64,000 nt of DNA, taken from positions 2,108,001 to 2,172,000 of the forward strand of contig JARUPY010000396.1 in NCBI GenBank assembly GCA_029817715.1. The letters run 5' to 3'. A program made the position numbers and the translations under genes. How positions within the stretch are numbered: the stretch's first letter is position 1; the number at the start of each line of letters is the position of its first letter. Source of the DNA: Melastoma dodecandrum (lineage: Eukaryota > Streptophyta > Magnoliopsida > Myrtales > Melastomataceae). Below the pieces are notes generated by a model. That model was not told the DNA's origin. It saw only the letters and a list, made by a program, of their open reading frames with translations, and made no database searches. Of the stretch, positions 33,642 to 43,254 are shown piece after piece.

Positions 33642-34912
33642 CTATGGGAAGAGGATGTAGCTTGTTATTCTTTCAGTCACAACCTTCTTTAAAATTTTGT
33701 AGAGTTCGTTCGGATGGGTCGCTCCAGCAAGTTGGGAAACTGTAATAGCTTTGTCATGAAGAAAGGCAGTATGATCCTGACCTACCAATGCTGGCATTGT
33801 TGGTTTTAGGGATGCTATGTAATTAAGGATTACTGCATCAGAAATTTTGTGCCAATGAGAAAACCCATCCCACCATTTGGTTCGGAATCTGCGGCATAAA
33901 ATAAGGATTTTGTCGTTTGCAGCACGGGGCTGATACTCCATGTTCCAAGCAGAGACCCATGTGAGTTGAGTAGCCATGAAGAAGTGAGCAAATGAGGATA
34001 GGATGGCTCATTTAAAGGTGGCTTATATTTGGAAATAAAAAGATTAAAAGCATTTTGAGCATTGCGCGGCAAAATTTCAGGTACAGGGCCGAAATCGTCC
34101 CACCATCTTATAAACCAGAATGGTAAATTGTGAGAAAAGTGGAGGTTTTCAAAGAAAAGGAGCCAAGTATGGGAATGATTTGGGTTTTGTCTATAAAATG
34201 CATTCCACCATGCTTGGGTATAATCAAAATAAGTAAATGATGGTGGGTAGGAAGAGGTTTGTAAAGGAGTAGAAGGCGAGATATTCCACTCAGAAGGATG
34301 TATGATCCTTAATATTTTTGCAGTGGAATAATTGATTATTGCCGCGTTATTTTTGTCTGCAAAATGTCTGAACTTGATTGATCCAGTGTTTACCAAAATA
34401 TTTTCATAATATGTTACTGTCTTTGATAAGTCATAAGGGGTATAATAAAATTGTTTTCCAAACATTTTTTCGCAAAACTGAAAAGGGTTTTCGTGATAAC
34501 ATCCATTTTCAACTGTGATTAATTTTGTAAAGTTGGGTTTGATGAAATATTTTGACCTTTCCCTTTTTTGAGGAACTGGCTGTGTAGCCCCAAGGACTAT
34601 CTCTGAAGAAGATAAATTTTTTGGAGGGCTAGAAATGTAGTCAGAAAGGTTTAGTCCTGTTTTGGCTTGGAGTGTTTGCAAGGCATTTGGAGGTAGGTAA
34701 TTTATCAAGTCTGTAACAGAAATGGCTGGTGGGTTTGTAGAGGGCTTTTGTGGTGATTTGGAGGTTATGGATGATGTGGAAGGCCCAGTAGGGGTCTGGC
34801 TGGCTTGTAACCAGCTTCGAATTGGGGTTAGGTTTTTAGAAGCTGGGGAATTTTCAGTTTTTTGGGACTTATCTTCCGCTGGGGTTTTTCCTTTGTCTCT
34901 TTTTGGTGGCAT
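33642..34912 (-). pseudogene. Viral ORF2-like protein, left arm
   Basis: Two overlapping frames: 33,830-34,912 (360 codons, starting MPPKRDKGKTPAEDK) and 33,642-33,977 (111 codons, starting MATQLTWVSAW). The first part is low-complexity and Pro/Ser/Lys rich; then comes a Trp/Tyr/Phe-rich domain (WWNAFYRQNP, WFIRWWDDFGPVPEILP). The second frame continues the same style (RTKWWDGFSHW), so it looks like the C-terminal part displaced by a one-base shift near 33,975, just before its own ATG. Function unknown; it is placed as the second ORF of florendovirus-like genomes by position after RNase H, with 85 bases of overlap. Both frames are open throughout. Confidence 0.65.
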
Positions 34913-36235
34913 TCTGACTGTGGATTGCCCTGCAAAAATTCTCGAGTAAGGAAGTCAGGCAAAGAATTAGAATTACCTTTGATGAATTCAATATCAAAGT
35001 CAAAGACAGAAAGAATAGCCTGCCATCTAGCAAAAATTTGTTTAGAGGCAATGTTCATAACGTCATTTTGTAAAATATATTTAGCAGATTGACAATCGAT
35101 TCTTAATAAAAACTTTTGGTTTAGGAGGTCACCCTGGAATTTTGAAACTAATAATACAATAGCAAGCAATTCCTTTTTGATAGTAGAGTAATTACGTTGG
35201 GTATCATTCCAATGTTTGGATATATATTGCACAATATTTTCTTTATTATCTTCTAATTGTTTTAGAATGCCTCCATAGCCAATATCGGAAGCATCTGTTT
35301 CAACTATTTTGGATGCAGAGGGATTAGCTATATGTAGGCAAGGAATTTCTTTTACAAGAATTTTAATCTGTTTTACTGCTTTGGTTTGTTCATCAGTCCA
35401 CTGGATAGGGTTTTTCTTTAACCTTTGGTGTAATGGTTTACAAATAATGTTTAAATTTGGAATAAAATCCATTACATAGTTTAGGCTACCTAGAAACCTT
35501 TGTAATTGCTTTTTATCTAAAATTATATCAGGAAATTTATCAGCAAATTGGATAGATCTTTCAATAGGAATGATAGTTCCCTGGTGAATGTAGTGTCCTA
35601 AAAATCGGATCTTGGTTTGGAACAAGACAACTTTTGTTGGCGAAAGTGCTAAACCATTTTTCTTAGTGACTTGAAGAAAATGATTTATGTGTTTGAAATG
35701 GAGGTCAATATTGTTGGAAAAGATTAAAACATCATCAATATATACTATTATAAAATCTTGATAGGGATTAAATATATTGTTCATAATTCGTTGGAATTCA
35801 TATGGGGCATTTTTTAGACCAAAAGGCATTACATTCCATTCATGTTGTCCAAAAGGGACTGTGAAAGCAGTTTTATATCTATCCTCTTCAGCTATTTGTA
35901 TTTGCCAAAACCCTGATTTCATATCAAATTTTGAAAAAATTTTTGATCCGTATAAACGGTTTAAAAGATCTTTCTTGTTTGGAATGGGATACCTAATTTA
36001 CTACAAGTCTTGGTACGCCTCTTTCAAGTTCTGCATTTTTATTTACGTAGAAAGCAGAACAACTCCATGGAGATTGGGATTTCCTAATAAGACCCTTATT
36101 ACAAAGATCATCTATTTCTTTTTTACAAAGTTGGAGTAAATCTAAGTTCATGTGGGAGGGTCTTGCTTTAGTTGGAATATCTACTTCAGAAAACCCCACT
36201 TCATAAGGAAGATATACTATGTGTTGTTTTCGTGA
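34828..36235 (-). pseudogene. Viral reverse transcriptase / RNase H, left arm
   Basis: The frame at 34,828-35,922 (364 codons) holds DMKSGFWQIQI, FGLKNAPYEFQ, the catalytic YIDDVLIFS, LGHYIHQG, FLGSLNYVMDFIPN, and the RNase H start VETDASDIGYGG. The N-terminal part is in another frame at 35,993-36,199 (LCKKEIDDLCNKGLIRKS, PWSCSAFYVN). A stop with a frame change and apparent loss of several codons lies at about 35,985-35,995. It replicates pararetroviral DNA in live relatives; here it is broken. Confidence 0.88.
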
Positions 36236-36272
36236 CCAGAAAGCATGGGGAAGTGTAGAGCATACTTCAATT

Positions 36273-37341
36273 TTAATTTTTTTCTTGGAGTAAATTGATC
36301 TTATTTAAGAGATGAGGATTTTGAAGTTGTTGGTCAATTTTTTTAAAACTGATTTCTTCTTTTAAAAATGTAATTTGAGCTTCCTTGTCTTTTATCAAAA
36401 GATTGAGTTCTTTAAAAGTATGTTCTTGTAGTATATTCAAATTCCTACTTTCCGGTTTTGATATGAAGTGAAAATTTATTTTATGGTTAAAAAGTATACT
36501 AGTAATTCCATTATTATTGACAGAAAAAGGTTGAATCAAATTCATGAAAGGAGTTCCAAGAATAACCTTTTGTTTTAGGTCTTTAACTAGAAGAAAGGAC
36601 GTTTGTAATGAAATATTATCTTTTAAAATTTCTACATTAGAAAGTTTATAGTTTATTCTTAATTTATCTCCAGATGCAGATCGCAATGTTTCCGTAGTTT
36701 TATCAAAATATTTTGTAGGAATTAGTCCTTCTCTAATACAATTTAAATCGGCTCCAGTATCAAAAAGGGCGGTTGTTGACAAAATAAATTCATTAGATAT
36801 GCGAAGGGTAATATTGATAATAAATTTTCGGGAAGTTATTTCAGTAAGGGCATGGAGAAAAGATTCAGGGTCATTTGGAATGCTATGTTCATTGACCTTT
36901 TCTTCTGGATGGATAATTGGCTTGATATTATTAATTTGTTCTTGCTGATCCTGCAAAATTTCTTTTAAATTTTTAATTATTAATTTGTTCTTGCTGATCC
37001 TGCAAAATTTCTTTTAAATTTTTAATTTCTCTTTTTATTTCTTTGATCTCAAAAGTTAAGTCATTTATATTTGCTGGTCTAGAAGTCTGTTTTTGTTGAT
37101 TTTTTCTTTTTAGAATGTCTGAAATGCTATAGATATGTTGAGAAGGAAGTTTAGGTGTTAGTTTGTCTATTTCAGTGGGAGTGTTTAGTTTATCTAAAAG
37201 AGCTTGTTCTTCTTTTGTTAGCATATTGATTGATTTAGAGGTTGAATCATTATCAGAATCGCTTAAATCATTTACCTGGAGTCCTTCTTCAGATTTTAAA
37301 CTTGTATCTGAAGCAGAATATTCGGAACTGGAGTCAATCAT
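36273..37341 (-). pseudogene. Viral protease and capsid-protease linker, left arm
   Basis: Two frames. 36,973-37,341 begins MIDSSSEYSASD, an acidic Ser-rich linker after the capsid, with a coiled-coil-like Lys/Glu stretch. 36,273-36,956 holds the aspartic protease (ALFDTGADLNCI, VILGTPF). Both frames contain the residues DQQEQINN because a 49-bp tandem duplication at 36,930-37,027 repeats this part and shifts the frame. Confidence 0.85.
36930..37027. repeat. 49-bp tandem duplication in the viral polyprotein
   Basis: 36,930-36,978 and 36,979-37,027 are direct copies ('attaatttgttcttgctgat...'). 49 is not a multiple of three, so it alone breaks the reading frame. Confidence 0.95.
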
Positions 37342-37427
37342 AAGTTGGTTTAGTTGTTGAAGGATATTTTTTCTAGATTTAGTTGGTTTATTTGATTTCG
37401 AAATTTGTAAAATGTATATTTGATTAA

Positions 37428-37829
37428 GAAAAATCTATCACTAAAAAAGGTCTTGGTGATTTTTGTCAACAATATGATCATTCATATAACAATTCTTTAA
37501 AACCCATATGTACCAACTCTTGCTCTACTAAGAAACAATTCCCTAAAAAATCTCTTCAAAATAGAGCTACATATTATCAAAAACCATTTAAAAAATTCAC
37601 AACTACCCATCCAAAACCACCTCAGAACACTTCACACAAGACAAAAGGAGACATTAGACATTTCACTTGTTTCAAATGTGGAAAGAAAGGTCATACTAGT
37701 ACATTTTTCAAATTTCGTAATCAAATAAACCAATTAAATCTAGAAGAAAATATCCTTCAACAATTAAACCAACTTATGATTGACTCCAGTTCCGAATATT
37801 CTGCTTCACATAAAACCAAAAGTTTTTAT
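37428..37829 (+). pseudogene. Viral capsid C-terminal fragment with zinc knuckle
   Basis: The open frame includes LGDFCQQYDH, a basic Lys/Pro/Thr-rich stretch, then CFKCGKKGHTSTFF: the CX2CX4H part of a retroviral-type zinc knuckle, where the fourth ligand Cys is Phe. The acidic tail LMIDSSSEYSAS follows, where the left arm also starts. In the family this region binds nucleic acid. The frame runs a few codons into the deletion junction and stops. Confidence 0.8.
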
Positions 37830-38107
37830 TAAGAATCGATTGTCAATCTGCTAAATATATTTTACAAAATGACGTTATGAACATTGCCTCTAAACAAATT
37901 TTTGCTAGATGGCAGGCTATTCTTTCTGTCTTTGACTTTGATATTGAATTCATCAAAGGTAATTCTAATTCTTTGCCTGACTTCCTTACTCGAGAATTTT
38001 TGCAGGGCAATCCACAGTCAGAATGCCACCAAAAAGAGACAAAGGAAAAACCCCAGCGGAAGATAAGTCCCAAAAAACTGAAAATTCCCCAGCTTCTAAA
38101 AACCTAA
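37826..38107 (+). pseudogene. Viral RNase H tail, right arm
   Basis: Starts at the deletion junction (KFLLRIDCQSAKYILQ) and continues through FARWQAILSVFDFDIEFIKG and LPDFLTREF to the polyprotein end at 38,107. It is essentially identical to 34,828-35,115 on the other strand. It overlaps the start of ORF2. Confidence 0.85.
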
Positions 38108-39299
38108 CCCCAATTCGAAGCTGGTTACAAGCCACCCAGACTCCTACTGGGCCTTCCACATCATCCATAACCTCCAAATCACCACAAAAGCCCTCTACTA
38201 TTACAAACCCACCAGCCATTTCTGTTACAGATTTAATAAATTATCTCCCTCCAAATGCCTTGTAGACACTCCAAGCCAAAACAGGACTAAACCTCTCTGG
38301 TTACATTTCTAGCCCTCCAAAAAATTTATCTTCTTCAGAGATAGTCCTTGGGGCTACACAGCCAGTTCCTCAAAAAAGGGAAAGGTCAAAATATTTCATC
38401 AAACCCAACTTTACAAAATTAATCACAGTTGAAAATGGCTTCTATCACGAAAACCCTTTTCAGTTTTGCGAAAAAATGTTTGGAAAACAATTTTATTATA
38501 CCCCTTATGACTTATCAAAGACAGTAACATATTATGAAAATATTTTGGTAAACACTGGATCAATCAAGTTCAGACATTTTGCAGACAAAAATAACGCGGC
38601 AATAATCAATTATTCCACTGCAAAAATATTAAGGATCATACATCCTTCTGAGTGGAATATCTCGCCTTCTACTCCTTTACAAACCTCTTCCTACCCACCA
38701 TCATTTACTTATTTTGATTATACCCAAGCATGGTGGAATGCATTTTACAGGCAAAACCCAAATCATTCCCATACTTGGCTCCTTTTCTTTGAAAACCTCC
38801 GCTTTTCTCACAATTTACCATTCTGGTTTATAAGATGGTGGGACGATTTCGGCCCTGTACCTGAAATTTTGCCGCGCAATGCTCAAAATGCTTTTAATCT
38901 TTTTATTTCCAAATATAAGCCACCTTTAAATGAGCCATCCTATCCTCATTTGCTCACTTCTTCATGGCTACTCAACTCACATGGGTCTCTGCTTGGAACA
39001 TGGAGTATCAGCCCCGTGCTGCAAACGACAAAATCCTTATTTTATGCCGCAGATTCCGAACCAAATGGTGGGATGGGTTTTCCTATTGGCACAAAATTTC
39101 TGATGCAGTAATCCTTAATTACATAGCATCCCTAAAACCAACAATGCCAGCATTGGTAGGTCAGGATCATACTGCCTTTCTTCATGACAAAGCTATTACA
39201 GTTTCCCAACTTGCTGGAGCGACCCATCCGAACGAACTCTACAAAATTTTAAAGAAGGTTGTGACTGAAAGAATAACAAGCTACATCCTCTTCCCATAG
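38023..39299 (+). pseudogene. Viral ORF2-like protein, right arm
   Basis: Same protein as 33,642-34,912, with very few differences. It has a stop after NAL at 38,263-38,265 where the left arm has Gln, and a two-codon insertion ('attaca' near 38,205). The frame is open again at 38,266-39,111, with the same frame change into 38,964-39,299. The shared frame change was therefore present before the arms were duplicated. Confidence 0.65.
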
Positions 39300-39667
39300 T
39301 GGAAATACAAACGAAGATGATTGCTATGGGATTGATTTAGCCAGAGATTCAGAAGATGACTGATGTATTTTGATGTATTTTTACTTAAAAAAAAGTCATG
39401 TCAAAGTCGCTGTAGCAACAGTAGAAATTATCTTCTTTAAAAGGAGGACGGCACCCTTCGTTAGGAGTAGTTCGCCCATCCTCTCTCTCTAATACTTACT
39501 TCTCTCACTTCACTCTTGTATTCCTTCATTTATGAATTCTCCGATGGGAAGAAGATCAAAACACTTTTGAGAAAATTTTTGAGAATATTGTAAGTACTTC
39601 CTCCTCTGTAATTTTATCCTTATATGAGTAAAAATTAAATATTCTATGTTTTCTATTCTATTTTCCG
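39300..39667 (+). promoter_or_regulatory. Viral non-coding region with promoter-like elements
   Basis: Between ORF2 and the leader repeats. It holds a TATA-like 'ctttaaaagg' near 39,435 preceded by 'agtcatgtcaaagtcgctgtagcaac', then a pyrimidine-rich start region ('tcctctctctctaatac'). This is where a pararetroviral pregenomic promoter is expected; the left arm has the counterpart at about 33,310-33,640. Activity is inferred only. Confidence 0.45.
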
Positions 39668-39862
39668 CTATTAGACCCCAGAATCGGAAGGCTTTGCCTC
39701 CTGTTGGTGGTTTTCTGTTCTATTTTCTGCTTTCTGCTATTAGACCCCAGAATCGGAAGGCTTTGCCTCCTGTTGGTGGTTTTCTGTTCTATTTTCTGCT
39801 TTCTGCTATTAGGCCCCAAAATTGGAAGGCTTTGCCTCCAATTGGTGGTTTTCTATTATCTG
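39668..39862 (+). repeat. 69-bp tandem leader repeats upstream of the viral primer site
   Basis: Starts at 39,668, 39,737 and 39,806 ('ctattagaccccagaatc...'), the last partial. Each holds the near-perfect hairpin 'ggaaggctttgcctcc'. The left arm has two diverged copies at about 33,170-33,300. Confidence 0.88.
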
Positions 39863-39890
39863 CATTTTTAATCCCCGAGGTGATTCAAGG

Positions 39891-39900
39891 TGGTATCAGA
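39891..39900 (+). other. Viral tRNA-Met primer-binding site
   Basis: 'tggtatcaga' matches the start of the site complementary to initiator Met-tRNA used by caulimovirids, placed after the leader repeats, as expected at the minus-strand start. The left arm ends within the same word at 33,131-33,140. Confidence 0.75.
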
Positions 39901-39925
39901 TATTTACGGAGGTGGTATCCTCATT

Positions 39926-40000
39926 TAAACGACAAAGCTAGGAGCGGAAGGAGGGGCTACCCATATTTATTAAACGTGTGAGGACTCTTGACGAGTTGTA
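39926..40000 (+). repeat. 75-bp direct repeat matching 32,790-32,864
   Basis: Identical over 75 bp to the first unit of the left tandem repeat, in the same orientation, 7.1 kb apart, on the outer side of both viral arms. Confidence 0.9.
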
Positions 40001-40667
40001 TTCGGTGTTTGAACTTTCAACACACAAACCCATTGAGACATGACAGGTTTACAACACCAATGACATAAACCGCCGTTCTTGTATTATATAAGAAAATAAT
40101 TTCTTTTTTTTTAATATATATGAAAAAATTAAAATTTTTTTATAATTGAAAGGTAATTTTAATTAGCTAATTTTTTCAATGTGTGATGCTAGTTACACAT
40201 CATAAACATTCATACTTTGTTCCCCGTTGTAGCCGAAGAAATTATGCAATGGACAGACAGACACCACATTGTAGATGAAGGATGACGGTGACACCTACTC
40301 ACTGCTAAATGAAAGAAAGAAAGCCCCGGGGGATCAAAAGACGAAACCCCCAAAAAAAAAAAAAAGGAAGAACATTTGAGGTTGTTGTTGATCGGGAATC
40401 CTCGTCAAATAAGTCGGCTACAAAATAATGAAAGACCAGTCCAAACAGCTGCTAGTCGACAATCGTGTTCGATTAGTGATCTCTCATTTTGGTTGTTGAT
40501 TTACTATTTCATATTGCCCCCAATTTTAACTAATAATAAGAGCTACTTGGGGAGACCAAGACTTTGTAACCCATCCGTCTCCACTACAAATACGAATTTT
40601 CGGTCATTCTGTCAAAAGCGCCTACTTGAAAATAAGCAAAGCGTTTGCGTAGCACTGCAAGCGTGGA
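40001..40667. other. Upstream region of AAA gene 2
   Basis: AT-rich DNA with an A-tract at about 40,352-40,364. No clear TATA box was found. The frame upstream of ATG 40,668 is not homologous to gene 1. Confidence 0.4.
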
Positions 40668-42188
40668 ATGACGATGATCATGACTGTGGCCGAGACGTGG
40701 ACAGGCATCAGCACGGCGCTGGCGGGGCTCATGCTCGCTTGGACCATGCTCAAACAGTACTTCCCTCCCCACCTCCGCGGCCAGATCGAGACTTATATTC
40801 AGCGCCTGGTCGGCTACCTCGACCCTTACATCCAGATCAAGTTCCCTGAGTTATCCGGGGAGAAGCTCAAGCGCAGCGAGGATTACACCGCTATCCAGAA
40901 TTATTTGAAGGGGAACACCTCAGCCACAGCCAGGCGGCTGAAGGCTGACTCCATCAAAGATAGCCAATCCCTGGTTCTGACCATGGACGAAAACGAGGAG
41001 GTCACTGATGTGTTTGAGGGAGTGAAGGTGTGGTGGTCTTCGAAGCACATCCCGAAGAAAAACCCCTCCTTCTCGGTCTACCCACAGTCGGACGAGCAGA
41101 GGTTCTTTAAGCTTACCGTGCACCGGAACCACCGCAGCTTGATAACGGATCATTACATTAAGCACATAGTCAATGAGGGGAAGGTGATCGCTGCACGTAA
41201 CAGGCAACGGAAGCTCTACACGAACGAACCGAGCAGAAGCTGGAGCGGGTACAGGTCCAAGAAGTGGAGTCATGTGGCGTTCGAGCACCCGGCTACGTTC
41301 GATACCTTGGCCATGGACCCGGCCAAGAAGAAGGAGATCGTCGATGATCTTGAGAAGTTCACAAAGGGGAAGGAGTACTACGCTCGGATTGGAAAGCCGT
41401 GGAAACGTGGATACCTGTTGTATGGCCCGCCAGGGACGGGGAAATCGACCATGATCGCGGCCATGGCGAACTTCCTGAACTACGACCTGTATGACCTTGA
41501 GTTGACAACGGTGAAGGACAATTCGGAGTTGCGAAAACTGCTGATTGAGACCTCCGGCAAGTCCATCATCGTGATCGAGGACATCGACTGCTCGCTTGAC
41601 CTGACTGGGAAAAGGAAGGAGAAGAAGAAGGAGAAAGATGATGACGAAAATGACGATCCTGCAGAGAAACTGACCAAGGACGAGGAGGACAAGCCGAGTA
41701 AGGTTACCCTCTCAGGGCTACTCAACTTCATCGACGGGATATGGTCGGCATGTGGCGGGGAGAGGATCATCGTCTTCACGACCAACCACGTCGACAAACT
41801 TGACCCTGCGCTGATCCGAAGTGGAAGAATGGACAAGCGCATCGAGATGTCCTATTGCTGCTTCGAGGCGTTCAAGTTGCTCGCAAGGAACTACCTTGGC
41901 CTGGAGGATGCCCACGAGCTTTTCCCTAGGGTGAGGGACCTTCTGAAAGTAGCGGAGATGACGCCGGCAGACGTTGCGGAGAACCTAATGCCAAAGTCGA
42001 CAGAAGATGATGTTGACAAATGCATTAAGAACCTGGTAGCTGCACTCGAGAACAAGGTTAAGCAGGACGAGGAGGCAAGGGAAAAGGCAAAAGCTGTGAG
42101 CAGTCCAGAGGGAGATGAGTCAAAGGAGGATGATCCTGAGAAATCGGAAAATGCCATAGCCAATGTTGTTCAGGAGAAAGCCGCTTAA
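40668..42188 (+). CDS. AAA-ATPase, AATP1/BCS1-like clade, gene 2
   Basis: 506 residues, single exon, ATG at 40,668 (MTMIMTVAETWTG). Same architecture as gene 1: hydrophobic anchor near residues 11-28, N-terminal AAA-associated domain (ENEEVTDVFEGVKVWW), P-loop GPPGTGKST (253-261), Walker B IIVIEDID (300-307), FTTNH sensor 1, then RSGRMD where gene 1 has RRGRMD. A Lys/Asp-rich insert (KRKEKKKEKDDDENDD) follows Walker B and is longer than in gene 1. The tail is charged but shorter. It is GC-rich in coding sequence against AT-rich surroundings. Role: a membrane-bound ATPase of unknown client, probably stress-responsive by family analogy. It is separated from gene 1 by about 11 kb of gypsy and viral insertions. 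Confidence 0.95.
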   Translation: MTMIMTVAETWTGISTALAGLMLAWTMLKQYFPPHLRGQIETYIQRLVGYLDPYIQIKFPELSGEKLKRSEDYTAIQNYLKGNTSATARRLKADSIKDSQSLVLTMDENEEVTDVFEGVKVWWSSKHIPKKNPSFSVYPQSDEQRFFKLTVHRNHRSLITDHYIKHIVNEGKVIAARNRQRKLYTNEPSRSWSGYRSKKWSHVAFEHPATFDTLAMDPAKKKEIVDDLEKFTKGKEYYARIGKPWKRGYLLYGPPGTGKSTMIAAMANFLNYDLYDLELTTVKDNSELRKLLIETSGKSIIVIEDIDCSLDLTGKRKEKKKEKDDDENDDPAEKLTKDEEDKPSKVTLSGLLNFIDGIWSACGGERIIVFTTNHVDKLDPALIRSGRMDKRIEMSYCCFEAFKLLARNYLGLEDAHELFPRVRDLLKVAEMTPADVAENLMPKSTEDDVDKCIKNLVAALENKVKQDEEAREKAKAVSSPEGDESKEDDPEKSENAIANVVQEKAA

Positions 42189-42257
42189 GATTGCTCTCAG
42201 CTGCTACTAGTATGTGCTGCCATTGATCAGGATCTAATTCCTTCAACAGTAACGTGG

Positions 42258-42262
42258 TTGTT
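42258..42262. repeat. Target-site duplication (left) of the 2.3-kb solo LTR
   Basis: 'ttgtt' before the LTR start; the same five bases follow it at 44,583-44,587. Confidence 0.85.
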
Positions 42263-43254
42263 TGTTGGAAAAGGTTTTGACGATGAGCCGGACCTCTGTG
42301 CCACAGAAGGTCGAACATTCTATTCTACAGAAGCTTTTATTATTAAGGACTTCTTGTAAGAATTATTTTTGTAATTAAATGATTAGTTTTCAATGATTTA
42401 ATTACGAAATATGCTTAATTTGATTAAGATATTTATCTGATCAAATTACCACGATTTGGTTTCCAAATAATCATATTGGAGATAATAATTCTTGTAAAGG
42501 AAATATATCTTCTATATATGGAAAGGTTCTACTAGACGGTCTACAGGCTTCTGTAAGCTTAATTGACCACTATACGACCGTTATTTGCAAACCTATCACT
42601 ACCACCTGTCTAGATACGTCCTCCTATGTATCTTTAACAGGATGGAACGAATTATTACCCTAATGGAAATAAATCTTCGATTATTTTCATTTGTAGAAGG
42701 CTATCGAGCAGAACCTTCTGCGATACCTTCTGTGCTGCATTATTTAGGGAAACTATCATATTCTTATTTTATTTTGATATGATTATCTTCCTTGCTGAAT
42801 GTATGCACGTGTATATTATTTTATCTATTTCCTAAACTAACTTTTAATTTCTTGTTTTGCAGATTTCGTTTTTATCTTTTCCCATTTATATTTTCTTCTT
42901 AGACTTTGTGTATAAAAGGCCATGCTCTCTCTCCCATTAAACATATATACAATTCATTTTCCCTTATCCCATTCTGATCAGAGAGAGCGTGTGCTTGAGC
43001 TTTAGTTCTTTCATTCGTTCGAGTTAGTCACACGAAGAGCACTACCAACGGAAGGCTGCATCGTCGGTGAAGTCTTCTGGGAGAGTGACTCGGGGGCTCG
43101 AGGGACTCGGTTGGAAGCTGCAGGATACGTTGGTTGGAGGCACGGCTGGAGGTCGTGTGATCAACGTGCGGCGGGTCGGGGAGAAGGGCAGAACCCCGGG
43201 AGCACAGAAGGTAAGGGACTAACCAGCTTCTGTTGTGTAGAGCTCTGTGTGCAG

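Larger units (their letters stand above)
33131..37403 (-). mobile_element. Endogenous Caulimoviridae element, left arm (minus strand)
   Basis: An old copy of a plant pararetrovirus. On the minus strand, from 37,403 down: capsid C-terminal tail, aspartic protease, reverse transcriptase, RNase H, a separate second ORF, a non-coding region with a TATA-like 'tttaaaagg' (about 33,509), tandem leader repeats (33,160-33,300) and half of the tRNA-Met primer site at 33,131-33,140. YIDD-type RT with no integrase, plus a second ORF of about 47 kDa after the polyprotein, suggests the florendovirus/petuvirus side of the family; the genus is not certain. It is broken by frameshifts and lacks the movement protein and most of the capsid, so it cannot be infectious. 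It forms an inverted repeat with 37,404-39,900. Confidence 0.88.
37404..39900 (+). mobile_element. Endogenous Caulimoviridae element, right arm (plus strand)
   Basis: The mirror copy of the left arm. It begins slightly further upstream in the viral genome (capsid C-terminus with zinc knuckle, 37,428-37,829), then jumps at about 37,810 from the capsid-protease linker straight to the end of RNase H. A deletion of about 2.2 kb relative to the left arm (35.12-37.31 kb there) removed protease and RT. From there it follows the left arm closely: RNase H tail, ORF2, non-coding region, leader repeats, and the primer site at 39,891. The two arms meet at about 37,404-37,430. Confidence 0.88.

Noticed and set aside
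33642..39299. Viral element as a live, replication-competent provirus
   Set aside because: Movement protein and most of the capsid are missing, RT and protease are frame-broken on the left and deleted on the right.
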